This document shows, in pieces, positions 10,325 through 18,704 of a stretch of 64,000 nt of DNA. Numbering within the stretch: position 1 is the stretch's first letter; every line of letters starts with the position of its first letter. The notes beneath the pieces are model-generated. The model made no database searches and had not been told where the DNA came from. It saw nothing but the letters and a program-made list of their open reading frames with translations. The DNA is from Streptomyces longispororuber (GTDB lineage Bacteria > Actinomycetota > Actinomycetes > Streptomycetales > Streptomycetaceae), in NCBI RefSeq assembly GCF_014656095.1, contig NZ_BNBT01000008.1, positions 46,191-110,190 on the forward strand, written 5' to 3'. The translations under genes and the position numbers were made by a program.

Positions 10325-10702
10325 ATGAAGAATTTCGTAGTCAAGACGCTCGCCAACGCGGTGGCCCTGGCCGTCGCCGTGTGGCTGCTCGACAAGATCA
10401 CGCTCACCGGCGACAGCACGAGCTCGAAGACACTGACACTCCTCGTGGTCGCCCTGCTCTTCGGCCTGGTGAACTTCTTGGTCAAGCCCGTCGTACAGGT
10501 CCTCACGTTCCCGCTGTTCATCCTGACGCTGGGCTTGATCACCCTGGTGGTCAACGCCCTGATGCTGCTCCTGACCTCCTGGCTCGCCGACAAGCTGGAC
10601 GTCAGCTTCCACGTCGAGGGTTTCTGGACCGCCGTGCTGGGCGGCTTGATCATCTCGGTCGTCTCCTGGGCCCTGAACGTCGCCCTTCCCGACAAGGACT
10701 GA
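10325..10702 (+). CDS. Phage-holin-family (YvlD/DUF360-like) membrane protein
   Basis: 125 residues, almost entirely membrane: four hydrophobic segments (about 6-22, 37-56, 60-85 and 100-118) with a family-typical NFLVKPVVQVLTFPLFILTLG loop and LMLLLTSWLADKL. This family (Pfam 04020, sometimes called phage holin family 4) is widespread in bacterial chromosomes and is not evidence of a prophage. The function is unknown. It lies 125 bases upstream of ptpA in the same direction. Confidence 0.82.
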   Translation: MKNFVVKTLANAVALAVAVWLLDKITLTGDSTSSKTLTLLVVALLFGLVNFLVKPVVQVLTFPLFILTLGLITLVVNALMLLLTSWLADKLDVSFHVEGFWTAVLGGLIISVVSWALNVALPDKD

Positions 10703-10827
10703 CCCGGTTCCAGGACCGCCGCTCGGCCGCGTCGCCATCCCCCCATACGCACGCCGTATCCCACGCACGCCGTACGTCCCGCGCGCCCCTCCTGGGGCCG
10801 CCCCACTCCGAGGAAACAACCGACCCC

Positions 10828-11397
10828 ATGCCTTCCTCCGCGCCCTCACCCCGTCCTGCCGCCACGACGTTCGCCGTCTGTTTCGTGTGCACCGGCAACA
10901 TCTGCCGTTCGCCCATGGCCGAGTCGGTCTTCCGCGCGCGGGTGCGCGACGCCGGTCTCGAAGGCCGCGTCCTGGTGGACAGTGCGGGCACCGACGGCTG
11001 GCACGAGGGCGACGGCGCCGATCCGCGCACCGTGGCCGTCCTCGCGGCGGCGGGCTTCGGGACCGACCACGTGGCCCGGCAGTTCCAGGCCGACTGGTTC
11101 GACCGGCTCGACCTGGTGATAGCCCTCGACCGCGGCCACCTGCGCACCCTGCGCCGCCTGGCGCCGACCCCGCGGGACGCCGAGAAGGTGCGCCTGTTGC
11201 GCTCGTACGACCCGGCCGTCGGCTCCGAGGACGGGCGCGGCGGGCGCCGCGGCGGCGGCGACCTGGGCGACCTCGACGTGCCCGACCCGTACTACGGGGA
11301 CTTCGCCGGGTTCGAGGAGTGCCTGAAGATGGTCGAGGCGGCGAGCGACGGCCTGCTCGACGCCGTACAGGAAGCGCTGGAAGGACGGGCGGCATGA
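10828..11397 (+). CDS. ptpA: Low-molecular-weight protein tyrosine phosphatase
   Basis: Dephosphorylates tyrosine-phosphorylated proteins through a cysteinyl intermediate. The P-loop C-X5-R-S is intact (CTGNICRS, nucleophile C21 and R27) and the general acid segment is DVPDPYYGD. The chain is about 30 residues longer than typical because of a Pro/Ser/Ala N-terminus and a Gly/Arg-rich insertion (EDGRGGRRGGGDLG) just before the acid loop. The equivalent Streptomyces enzyme, PtpA, affects secondary metabolism when overexpressed. Its stop overlaps the next gene's ATG (ATGA), indicating translational coupling. Confidence 0.9.
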   Translation: MPSSAPSPRPAATTFAVCFVCTGNICRSPMAESVFRARVRDAGLEGRVLVDSAGTDGWHEGDGADPRTVAVLAAAGFGTDHVARQFQADWFDRLDLVIALDRGHLRTLRRLAPTPRDAEKVRLLRSYDPAVGSEDGRGGRRGGGDLGDLDVPDPYYGDFAGFEECLKMVEAASDGLLDAVQEALEGRAA

Positions 11398-12665
11398 CGG
11401 AGCGGGCACAGACCCCGGTGCACGGCGGGGACCCGGCGCCCGGGCGCTCGGCGCAGGGCACGGACGCGGCACCCACGACGGCGCCCACGGCGACGACGGC
11501 GACGACAGCGTTCACGGGCGCGGCCGCGCGGGAGGCGCGCGCCGGTGACGGTACGCGCGCCGTACGCGCCGGGCTCCCGGAGCCCGTGAAGTACGAGCCG
11601 ACGCTCCCCGGCCCCGTCTTCGCCGCGCACTACCACCTGCCGGGGGAGCCCACGGGCCCGTACACCTACGGCCGCGACGAGAACCCCACCTGGACGCGGC
11701 TGGAGCGCGCCATCGGTGAGCTCGAACGTCCGGAGGGCCGGGAGGAGGACGTGGAGACGCTGGTCTTCGCCTCCGGGATGGCCGCGATCTCCGCGGTGCT
11801 CTTCTCCCAGCTCCGCGCCGGTGACGCCGTGGTTCTGCCGGACGACGGCTACCAGGCGCTGCCCCTGGTCCGCGAGCAGCTCACGGCGTACGGCATCGAG
11901 GTACGCACCGCGCCCACCGCCGGTGACGCGCAGCTCGGCGTGCTCGACGGCGCCCAACTGCTCTGGCTGGAGACGCCGTCGAACCCGGGCCTCGACGTCT
12001 GCGACGTCCGCCGTCTCGCCGACGCGGCGCACGCGCGGGGCGCCCTGGTCGCCGTCGACAACACCCTCGCCACGCCCCTCGGCCAGCTCCCGCTCGACCT
12101 CGGCGCCGACTTCTCCGTCGCCAGTGGCACCAAGCAGCTCACCGGCCACGGCGACCTCCTGCTCGGCTACGTGGCCTGCCGTGACGCCGGGCGTGCCGCC
12201 GCCGTCCGGCGCTGGCGCAAGATCGTCGGAGCGATTCCCGGGCCCATGGAGGCCTGGCTGGCGCACCGCTCGCTCGCGACCCTCCAGTTGCGCGTCGACC
12301 GGCAGGACGCGAACGCCCTGGCCGTCGCCGAGGCGCTTCGAGGCCGTGCCGAGGTGACAGGACTGCGGTATCCGGGGCTGCCGGACGACCCCTCGTACGG
12401 GATCGCCGCGCGGCAGATGCGGCGCTTCGGGTGCGTGGTGTCGTTCGCGCTGCCGTCACGCGCGCGTGCGGAGCGCTTCCTCGACGCGCTGCGGCTCGTG
12501 GACGACGCGACGAGCTTCGGCGGCGTACGCTCCACGGCCGAGCGGCGCGGCCGCTGGGGCGGGGACGCGGTTCCGGAAGGGTTCATCCGCTTCTCGGCCG
12601 GGGCGGAGGACGCCGAGGACCTGGTGGCGGATGTGCTGCGCGCGCTGGACGAGACGGCCGGCTGA
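11394..12665 (+). CDS. Cystathionine gamma-lyase-like PLP-dependent enzyme
   Basis: A Cys/Met-metabolism PLP enzyme of 423 residues. The pyridoxal lysine is K247 in SVASGTKQLTGHGD; other family features are YTYGRDENPTWTRLE, FASGMAAISAVL and LLWLETPSNPGLDV. Likely reactions are beta- or gamma-elimination from sulfur amino acids, such as cystathionine cleavage; exact specificity cannot be read from sequence. An Ala/Thr-rich N-terminal stretch of about 50 residues precedes the fold. The start overlaps the ptpA stop by four bases, so the two are one transcription unit. A strong hairpin follows at 12735. Confidence 0.88.
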   Translation: MTERAQTPVHGGDPAPGRSAQGTDAAPTTAPTATTATTAFTGAAAREARAGDGTRAVRAGLPEPVKYEPTLPGPVFAAHYHLPGEPTGPYTYGRDENPTWTRLERAIGELERPEGREEDVETLVFASGMAAISAVLFSQLRAGDAVVLPDDGYQALPLVREQLTAYGIEVRTAPTAGDAQLGVLDGAQLLWLETPSNPGLDVCDVRRLADAAHARGALVAVDNTLATPLGQLPLDLGADFSVASGTKQLTGHGDLLLGYVACRDAGRAAAVRRWRKIVGAIPGPMEAWLAHRSLATLQLRVDRQDANALAVAEALRGRAEVTGLRYPGLPDDPSYGIAARQMRRFGCVVSFALPSRARAERFLDALRLVDDATSFGGVRSTAERRGRWGGDAVPEGFIRFSAGAEDAEDLVADVLRALDETAG

Positions 12666-12734
12666 CTTCTGCGCCCCACGAGGAGGCAGAACCGCCGCGC
12701 GCGCCCGGGCCCCTCGTACGCGGCTACGCACAAC

Positions 12735-12773
12735 GGACGGTCCGAGCCTCCCCCCTCGTGGCTCGGACCGTCC
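12735..12773 (+). terminator. Rho-independent-like terminator after the PLP lyase
   Basis: A perfect 14-bp inverted repeat (GGACGGTCCGAGCC and its complement) around an 11-base loop lies 70 bases after the lyase stop. There is no U-tract, as is usual for Streptomyces. Confidence 0.8.
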
Positions 12774-12911
12774 TCGGTTCCCTGCGTGAAGAACCGCGCG
12801 AACAAGGCTAGTTGACTCTGTGTCAGTGTCCAATCACGGTAGCGACAGCAACCTATCGACAAATTTATAGTGGGGATGCGCCGGGGGCCGACACGGAGGA
12901 AGGGTGAGGAC

Positions 12912-13817
12912 ATGGATCTGGCCCTGCTGCGCACATTCGTCACGGTGCACCGGGCTGGGTCCTTCACGCGTGCCGCCGCCCTCCTGGGACTCTCCCAGCC
13001 CGCGGTGACGTCCCAGATCCGCACGCTGGAGCGCCAGTTGGGCCGTCCGCTCTTCCTGCGCCAGGCCCGCGGAGTCACCCCGACGACCATGGGCGACGAG
13101 CTCGCCCACAAGGCCGCGCCGCACCTCGACGCCCTGGTGGAGATCGCCGAGGCCGGCATCGACGAGGACTCGTCGGTCCGTACGCTGCACCTCGCGGGGC
13201 CACCGGAGTTCACGGCGGAGCGCGCTCTCCCCTCCCTCACCTCGCTGGCCGGGGGCGACGGCCAGCGCATCGCGCTGCGCGCCTCCTTCGGCAACGCCGA
13301 GGAGGTTCTGGAGGGGCTCGCCGCCGGACACCACGACCTGGCCATCACCACGGCCCGCCCCCGCGGGGCTCTGCTCACCGCGACGCCGCTGTGCGACGAG
13401 GAGCTCGTGCTGGTGGCGGCGCCGCGCTGGGCGTCCCTCATCGGGCCCGGCAAGCTGCGCCGCAAGGGTGCTCTCACCGTGGAGAACCTGCCGGTGGTGG
13501 AGGTCCACGAGTCGCTGCCGTTCGTCTCCCGCTACTGGGCCGCGGTCTTCGACTCCCGCCCGGCCGCGGCCGGCGCCGTCATCGTGCCGGATCTGCGCGC
13601 CGTCCTGGCCTGTGTGATCCAGGGCGCCGGGCTCGCCGTCCTGCCTCGCTATCTGTGCGCGTCCGCCCTGGAGCGGGGCGAGATCGCGGCGCTGCTCGAC
13701 CCCGCGGTGCCGCCCCTGCGCACGTACTTCCTCGTCGTACGCACCGGCACACTCGCCATGCCCCCCATCGCGCGGGCGCACGCGTGGCTGCTGCGTGCTG
13801 CGGTCGGCTGGACGTAG
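12912..13817 (+). CDS. LysR-family transcriptional regulator
   Basis: 301 residues: an N-terminal winged HTH (MDLALLRTFVTVHRAGSFTR...QPAVTSQIRTLERQLG) and a type 2 periplasmic-binding effector domain ending near the C-terminus. The start at 12912 is favoured over in-frame ATGs at 12870 and 12876 because it follows GGAGGAAGGGTGAGG and begins the conserved domain. LysR proteins usually regulate a divergent neighbour, but here the upstream gene is convergent in orientation and ends in a terminator, so the target is not evident. Confidence 0.88.
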   Translation: MDLALLRTFVTVHRAGSFTRAAALLGLSQPAVTSQIRTLERQLGRPLFLRQARGVTPTTMGDELAHKAAPHLDALVEIAEAGIDEDSSVRTLHLAGPPEFTAERALPSLTSLAGGDGQRIALRASFGNAEEVLEGLAAGHHDLAITTARPRGALLTATPLCDEELVLVAAPRWASLIGPGKLRRKGALTVENLPVVEVHESLPFVSRYWAAVFDSRPAAAGAVIVPDLRAVLACVIQGAGLAVLPRYLCASALERGEIAALLDPAVPPLRTYFLVVRTGTLAMPPIARAHAWLLRAAVGWT

Positions 13818-13840
13818 GGCTGTACCCGGCCGGTTCGCGA

Positions 13841-13856
13841 TGTTTCACGTGGAACA
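13841..13856. other. Degenerate parS-like site
   Basis: TGTTTCACGTGGAACA differs from the perfect Streptomyces parS palindrome at one position (G for A in the right arm). It lies between the LysR and Nudix genes, 21 bases before the Nudix start. Confidence 0.6.
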
Positions 13857-13876
13857 GTGCGGGCCACATTTCCCCC

Positions 13877-14359
13877 ATGACCGTCCGACCCGTGGTCAAG
13901 CGCACCGCACGTGCCGTCCTTCTGGACGGAGACGACCTGATCCTCATCAAGCGGACCAAGCCCGGCGTGGATCCGTACTGGCTCACTCCGGGCGGCGGGG
14001 TGGAGCCGGAGGACGCGACCGTGGTGGACGCGCTCCACCGCGAGGTGCACGAGGAGCTCGGGGCGAAGATCACCGACGTGGTGCCGTGCTTCGTGGACAC
14101 CCTTGAGCACATCGGCGAGGACGGCGGCGCCACCGGGGTGAAGGTGCAGCACTTCTTCGTCTGCCGCCTGGAGTCCATGGACCCGGCGCAGCGGCACGGC
14201 CCCGAGGTCGAGGACCCCTGCGGCGAGTACGAGATCGTCCGGGTGCCCTTCACCCGCGTCGGGATCGCCTCCGTCCATCTCGTACCGCTGTCCCTGCGGC
14301 ACTACCTGGACGGCAACATCGAGGGCGTACGGGCCATGCACGCGCCGGACCTGGGCTGA
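13877..14359 (+). CDS. Nudix hydrolase
   Basis: 160 residues. The Nudix signature is recognisable as GGGVEPED...REVHEELG, with the REVHEELG metal-binding core intact. The segment between the first glutamate and REVHEEL is about two residues longer than the canonical Gx5Ex7REUXEEXGU spacing. The family cleaves nucleoside diphosphates linked to another moiety; the substrate is not predictable here. The ATG at 13877 begins the conserved region. It is convergent with the globin-reductase gene. Confidence 0.85.
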   Translation: MTVRPVVKRTARAVLLDGDDLILIKRTKPGVDPYWLTPGGGVEPEDATVVDALHREVHEELGAKITDVVPCFVDTLEHIGEDGGATGVKVQHFFVCRLESMDPAQRHGPEVEDPCGEYEIVRVPFTRVGIASVHLVPLSLRHYLDGNIEGVRAMHAPDLG

Positions 14360-14395
14360 GGACCACCTCGCCAGGGGCCCGAACCGAACCCGCCG

Positions 14396-16117
14396 TCAGT
14401 CCCCCGCCACCACGAGTTCCTCCACCGCGTCGTGCCTGATCCTGCCCGCCGGTATGCCCGCTCGCCGCAGCGTGTCCACGCCGCTGCGGATCATCCCGGG
14501 CGGGCCCGACAGGTACGCGTCGTACTCGTTCCACGGACCGTACGCGCGCACGGCGTCGGGGAGCTGGGCGCGGTTGTCCACGACCGGGCGGACGGCCAGC
14601 CAGGGGTGGGAGCGCTGCAGCCGCAGCATGGTGTCGATGTCGTACAGGTCGTGGTCGGTGCGGGCGCCGTAGAAGACCTCGACGGGCCTGCGCCTGCCGT
14701 GCTCGGCGACGTCCTCCACGAGGGCCTTGATGGGGGCGATGCCAGTGCCGCCGCCGACACAGAGGAGGCCGCTGTCGGTGCTGTGGTCGACGGTCATGGA
14801 GCCCGTCGGCGGACCGAGCCGCAGCACGTCACCGGGCCGGGCGCGGTGCACCAGCGCGTTCGAGACCCAGCCCGCCGGGACCGCCTTGACGTGGAACGAG
14901 AGCAGCCCGTCGGAGCGTGGCGCCGACGCGAAGGAGTAGTGCCGCCAGATCCGCGGCCACCAGGGGGTCTCCAGGCTCGTGTACTGCCCGGCCAGGAACG
15001 GGTACGGCTGGTCCGGGCGGACGGTGATGACGGCGATGTCGGAGGTCCGCGGGTCGTGCGAGACGACCTCCGCGTACCACCACGCGGGCGCGCGCAGCTC
15101 GTCCTCGGCAGCCGCGTCGATCATGATCTGCGAGATCGTCGTGTACGTCCTGACCCACGCGGCCTCGGTCTCGTCGTCCCAGCTCGCGCTCGCGTACCGG
15201 GTGAGCGCCCCGATCAGGCACTCCCCGACGGCGGGGTAGTGGACGGACCTCGTGCCGTACTTGCGGTGTCCGCGGCCGAGGTGGCCCAGGTGCTCGGCGA
15301 GTGCGTCGCCGTCGTCGATGTGTTCCGCCGCCGTCAGCAGGGCCGCCAGGAGGCGGTCCCGCTGGGTGTCCATCGCCGCGGGGAACAGCCCGCGCAGGTC
15401 GGGGTGGCGGGTGAAGAGCAACGCGTAGAAGTACGAGGTGACCTTGTCGGCGATGGGCGCGATCTCGGCCATCGTGCGCCGGACGAGGACGGCGTCGGGG
15501 GACGGGGTGCCGAGGGACGCGGCCTTGGGGGACGCGGCCTTGGGTGGCGCGGCCTTGGGTGGCGCGGCCTCGGGGGACGCGGCATCGGAAGGCGCGGCAC
15601 GGGAGGACAGGGCGCCCGAAGGCGTGGCGCCGGGTGGCGCCGGACTGCCCGGCGGCGCGGCTGCCGTACGAGGCGGGCTTTGGGCGGCGGGCTGCTGGTG
15701 GGCTGCCGGGGCCGTCGCCGGGATGCGCTGAGCCGTCGCCGGGGTGTCCGGAGGCGTCGCCGCGGTGTCCGGAGCCGTCGCCGCGGTGTCCGGAGCCGTC
15801 GCCGCGGTGTCTGGAGCGGTCGTCGGCCCGGCGGAGGAGGCAGGTGCTATTCGCCCCGACACATCATCGGTGTCGGGGGCCCCGGCCGTCCGTCCGGCCG
15901 GGGGGCCGATCGCTGCCGCGCGCCGTCCTGGCGGTGCCGGACACGGGCTGCTCGTGGGTTTATGCGGGGCGGGGCCCGTCGTCTCCGCTCCGTCCCCGCC
16001 GCCGGAGGCCGACTGCTCCTCCTCCGGCTGCTCCTGCGGTTTCCGTGGCGTGAACCAGCCGCTGCCGCTGTTCCCGGAAGTGCCCTTGCCCGCCGACGTG
16101 GTGGTCGGAGCGTCCAT
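14396..16117 (-). CDS. Globin domain plus FAD/NAD(P)H oxidoreductase (flavohaemoglobin-like) with long low-complexity N-terminus
   Basis: From about residue 200 the protein has a globin domain (IAPIADKVTSYFYALLFTRHPDLRGLFP...HRKYGTRSVHYPAVGECL). A ferredoxin-reductase module follows, with the FAD motif RHYSFAS and the NAD-binding GGGTGIAPIKALVED and VFYGARTDHDLYD. Flavohaemoglobins oxidise nitric oxide to nitrate, the likely role. The first 190 residues are Pro/Ala/Thr/Ser-rich and contain two tandem repeats, which is unusual for this class. I chose ATG 16117 (MDAPTTTS) preceded by GAGGCACAGG; ATG 16138 is an alternative adding seven residues. The gene is monocistronic. Confidence 0.86.
   Translation of the reverse strand: MDAPTTTSAGKGTSGNSGSGWFTPRKPQEQPEEEQSASGGGDGAETTGPAPHKPTSSPCPAPPGRRAAAIGPPAGRTAGAPDTDDVSGRIAPASSAGPTTAPDTAATAPDTAATAPDTAATPPDTPATAQRIPATAPAAHQQPAAQSPPRTAAAPPGSPAPPGATPSGALSSRAAPSDAASPEAAPPKAAPPKAASPKAASLGTPSPDAVLVRRTMAEIAPIADKVTSYFYALLFTRHPDLRGLFPAAMDTQRDRLLAALLTAAEHIDDGDALAEHLGHLGRGHRKYGTRSVHYPAVGECLIGALTRYASASWDDETEAAWVRTYTTISQIMIDAAAEDELRAPAWWYAEVVSHDPRTSDIAVITVRPDQPYPFLAGQYTSLETPWWPRIWRHYSFASAPRSDGLLSFHVKAVPAGWVSNALVHRARPGDVLRLGPPTGSMTVDHSTDSGLLCVGGGTGIAPIKALVEDVAEHGRRRPVEVFYGARTDHDLYDIDTMLRLQRSHPWLAVRPVVDNRAQLPDAVRAYGPWNEYDAYLSGPPGMIRSGVDTLRRAGIPAGRIRHDAVEELVVAGD
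15515..15604 (-). repeat. Six 15-bp coding repeats
   Basis: Units start every 15 bases from 15515 (GGACGCGGCCTTGGG and variants). On the coding strand they give five-residue blocks such as AAPPK and AASPK in the linker before the globin domain. Confidence 0.85.
15732..15815 (-). repeat. Four 21-bp coding repeats
   Basis: Units at 15732, 15753, 15774 and 15795 (GCCGTCGCCGCGGTGTCCGG) encode PDTAATA-type heptads in the N-terminal linker of the globin-reductase protein. Confidence 0.85.
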
Positions 16118-16511
16118 CCTGTGCCTCGCCTCGAACATCTCTCAGTCGGTCCGCGCACTTCCTCGCCGGGAGGTGCTTGCTTCCCCGCCTTGCCTCGGCA
16201 GCCGTTGTCGATCACATTGAACCCGGCGTCCTACGCCTTACGGACAAGTAGGGCACCAATGTGATGTGGGTCGCAGTCACCTCAGCGGCAGCATGGCATC
16301 GGTGTTCTGTGCCTGGCGCGTATAGCCGGAAGAAGGGGTTCTCGATCTCCCTACCCCGTTAAGCTCTGTCGATCTGTGTGCGTGCCTTCCCGTCACGCCT
16401 TCCGGCCGCCCGGGGACGCGCAGCGGAACGCGGCGGCGTGCACTCTCCCCGACCCTACTGGCACTCGTCGAACACACAAGTGCCGCTGCTTCACTCGAAG
16501 TTCCGGGATCC
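16118..16511. promoter_or_regulatory. 394-base upstream region of the globin-reductase gene with a spaced inverted repeat
   Basis: No gene is visible. ATCACATTG at 16211-16219 is repeated in inverted orientation as CAATGTGAT at 16257-16265. Inside it a second pair, CCTAC and GTAGG, flanks a short centre. The nested symmetry about 100 bases before the start is suggestive of a regulator-binding region, but no named box was recognised. Confidence 0.4.
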
Positions 16512-17162
16512 TCACACTTCTCCTGCCTCCCTTACCGGCGTGTGCACCAGTTCGTACGCCTTCCGCAGATCCCGGCCGACGTAGGAGTGGGTGGCCAGGT
16601 CCGCCAGCCGCGCGTCCGCGTTCACGGCCACCGAAACGGGCACCGCAGCGAACAGCTCCAGGTCGGACAGCGAGTCGCCGTAGGCGACGCAGTCGGCCTG
16701 AGCGACATCGAACTCTTCACAGAGCCGGTTCGCGATCTTCACCTTCGCCGCCCCGTTGAGGATGCCCGCGGGATCCACCGGTCCGGAGAACGGCACGGCG
16801 GGGAACCGGGAACCGTACGCGGCGTGTGCGCCCCAGCCGAGCAGCCGCTCCACGAAGAAGGAGGGCGAGAGGGAGATGACAGCGCAGTAGTCGCCGCCCG
16901 CACGGATCTCGGACCAGGTCTCCTGGATGCCCGACAGCCAGGGCGCCCCGTCGAAAGCAGCCGCCACATGGGCCTCGGTGAGCTCTGCCCACAGCGTGTG
17001 CACCCGTACCGCGTACTGCATCGAGTCGGTGTGCCCCGCCACGAAGTCCGCCTCGAGCGCGGCGATCTCTCGCTCCAAACCCAGTTGCCGGGATATCTCC
17101 ACGGGTGCCGCGGTGCCGTACAGCAGGGTCCCGTCCAGGTCGAAGAGGTGAAGGCGCGCCAT
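16512..17162 (-). CDS. HAD-superfamily hydrolase (phosphoserine-phosphatase-like, subfamily IB)
   Basis: 216 residues with all HAD motifs: FDLDGTLL near the N-terminus (nucleophile and acid Asp), a Ser in VISLSPSF, a conserved Lys in GAAKVKIA, and GDSLSDLELF for metal binding. It probably hydrolyses a small phosphorylated metabolite in the cytoplasm; phosphoserine-type subfamily IB members often act on phosphoserine or nucleotidase-type substrates. The start ATG at 17162 is adjacent to the divergent membrane gene whose start overlaps a parS site. Confidence 0.88.
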   Translation of the reverse strand: MARLHLFDLDGTLLYGTAAPVEISRQLGLEREIAALEADFVAGHTDSMQYAVRVHTLWAELTEAHVAAAFDGAPWLSGIQETWSEIRAGGDYCAVISLSPSFFVERLLGWGAHAAYGSRFPAVPFSGPVDPAGILNGAAKVKIANRLCEEFDVAQADCVAYGDSLSDLELFAAVPVSVAVNADARLADLATHSYVGRDLRKAYELVHTPVREAGEV

Positions 17163-17231
17163 GTACGCCGAGGCTAGTACCCGGGGTTACTCCCGCTGTC
17201 AGACGCTGGGGCCCGCCTCCCCCGGCACGGT

Positions 17232-17245
17232 GTTTCACGTGAAAC
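17232..17245. other. parS site
   Basis: Perfect GTTTCACGTGAAAC. It overlaps the most probable GTG start (17239) of the membrane protein gene. Confidence 0.95.
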
Positions 17246-17820
17246 TACGCCGCCCCGCTCGCCGGGCCACCCTCGTTGTCCATGTCGCCGCCTCGGCCGG
17301 CTGGCTCGGGCTCACCCTCGGGCTCGTCGCCCTCGCCACGACCGCGCTCGCCACCGCGTCCCATCCCACCGTCGAGGCCTCCGTCCGCGCGATGAAGGTC
17401 TTCACCGACTGGCTCGTCCTGCCCCTGGCGTTCCTCACCTTGCTGAGCGGCCTGCTGCTCTCGCTCGGAACGTCCTGGGGGCTCGCACGTCACCGCTGGG
17501 TCTACACGAAGTTCTGGCTGACGCTGGTGACGACCACCGCGTCCGTCTTCGCGCTGCGCCCAGGGATCGACGAAGCTGTCGGCACCGTGGCCGCGGGCCG
17601 TCCGCTCCCGAGTACGTCCGACCTCATCGCGGGCCCCCTCGTCTCCCTCGGCGCCTACCTGTTCATGACGGCGGTCTCCGTCCTCAAGCCCTGGGGCCCG
17701 ACCCGGCGCGGCCGTCGCCTGCGTACCGCTCAGCAGCGGGAGCAGCGGCAAGTTGGCCAAAAGCAGCGTGCTTCTCCCCACAAAGAGGTGGACGCCGAGG
17801 CGATGCGTCAGACAGCCTGA
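17239..17820 (+). CDS. Hypothetical four-helix membrane protein
   Basis: About 194 residues from the GTG at 17239 (MKLRRPARRATLVVHVAASAGW). There are four hydrophobic segments at roughly residues 10-32, 50-70, 82-102 and 130-150, then a basic, Gln-rich cytosolic tail. The layout, with a His in the first helix, resembles small integral membrane proteins of the DUF2269/CopD type, but I cannot assign a function. The frame is open to ATG 17161, which would overlap the divergent HAD gene's start; GTG 17230 is another option. The GTG at 17239 lies inside a parS site, and the ribosome-binding site is poor for every choice. Confidence 0.68.
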   Translation: MKLRRPARRATLVVHVAASAGWLGLTLGLVALATTALATASHPTVEASVRAMKVFTDWLVLPLAFLTLLSGLLLSLGTSWGLARHRWVYTKFWLTLVTTTASVFALRPGIDEAVGTVAAGRPLPSTSDLIAGPLVSLGAYLFMTAVSVLKPWGPTRRGRRLRTAQQREQRQVGQKQRASPHKEVDAEAMRQTA

Positions 17821-17825
17821 CCCGC

Positions 17826-18704
17826 GTGTCGACACCTACCCTCTCCGCACTGCCCATCCGCAGGCTCACGCCCCGCGACCTCACCGCCTGCGCCGATCTG
17901 TCCGAGGACCGCGGCTGGCCCCGCGAGGAACACAAGTGGGGCCTGCTGCTCTCGGCCGGGACGGGCTACGGCATCGATGACCCCGACGGCGACGGACTGA
18001 TCGCCGCGTGCGTCGTGACCCGGTACGGGGCGTACGAGAACCCAGAGCTCTCGGCGATCGGCATGGTGCTGGTCGCCGAACGGCACGCCCGCCAGGGCAT
18101 CGGCCGTCGGCTGATGCGTTCCGTCATCGAGGCGGCGGGCACCACTCCGCTCACCCTGCACGCGACGCCGCACGGCCGCCCTCTGTACGAGCAGCTCGGC
18201 TTCAAGACGACGGGCCGGGCAGAGATGGTCCGCGGCCGCTTCGACGCCGATGCCGGGGAGGCGCCGACCTCAGGCATCACCACCCGCGCGGCGACCGCCG
18301 AGGACCTGCCCGTCCTGGTCCGGCTGGACACCGAGGTCTTCGGCCTGGACCGCACCCCGATCGTCACGCGCCTGCCTGCCTTCACCGACCAGCTCCGGGT
18401 CGCGGAGGCGGACGGCGAGATCATCGGCTACGCGGGGGCCTGGCCGAACATGGAGACCCATGTCGTCGGCCCGCTCATCGCCCGGGACACGGACACGGCC
18501 AAGGCGCTCATCACCTCCCTGGGCGCCCGTACCGACCGGCCGCTGCGTACGGACATCGACGTACGCCACGAGGAGTTGCTCACGTGGGTCAAGGCGCGCG
18601 GCCTGGAGTCCGTCGCCTTCAACGCCGTCATGACGTACGGCGTTCCGGAGCTGCCCGGTGACTGGACACGCCGGTTCGCTCCGCTGACGGTGGCGGCGGG
18701 CTGA
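17826..18704 (+). CDS. Tandem GNAT N-acetyltransferase
   Basis: 292 residues starting at GTG 17826, five bases after the preceding stop, so probably co-transcribed with the membrane protein. The first GNAT domain has the acetyl-CoA pyrophosphate loop RHARQGIGRRLM. The second half (GITTRAATAEDLPVLVRLD...) resembles the C-terminal domain of YitH-like two-domain acetyltransferases and lacks a clear Q/RxxGxG/A loop. It is likely a small-molecule acetyltransferase of unknown substrate. Confidence 0.84.
   Translation: MSTPTLSALPIRRLTPRDLTACADLSEDRGWPREEHKWGLLLSAGTGYGIDDPDGDGLIAACVVTRYGAYENPELSAIGMVLVAERHARQGIGRRLMRSVIEAAGTTPLTLHATPHGRPLYEQLGFKTTGRAEMVRGRFDADAGEAPTSGITTRAATAEDLPVLVRLDTEVFGLDRTPIVTRLPAFTDQLRVAEADGEIIGYAGAWPNMETHVVGPLIARDTDTAKALITSLGARTDRPLRTDIDVRHEELLTWVKARGLESVAFNAVMTYGVPELPGDWTRRFAPLTVAAG

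Noticed and set aside
10325..10702. Prophage holin
   Set aside because: The holin-family name is historical; the protein is a common chromosomal membrane family and there are no other phage genes nearby.
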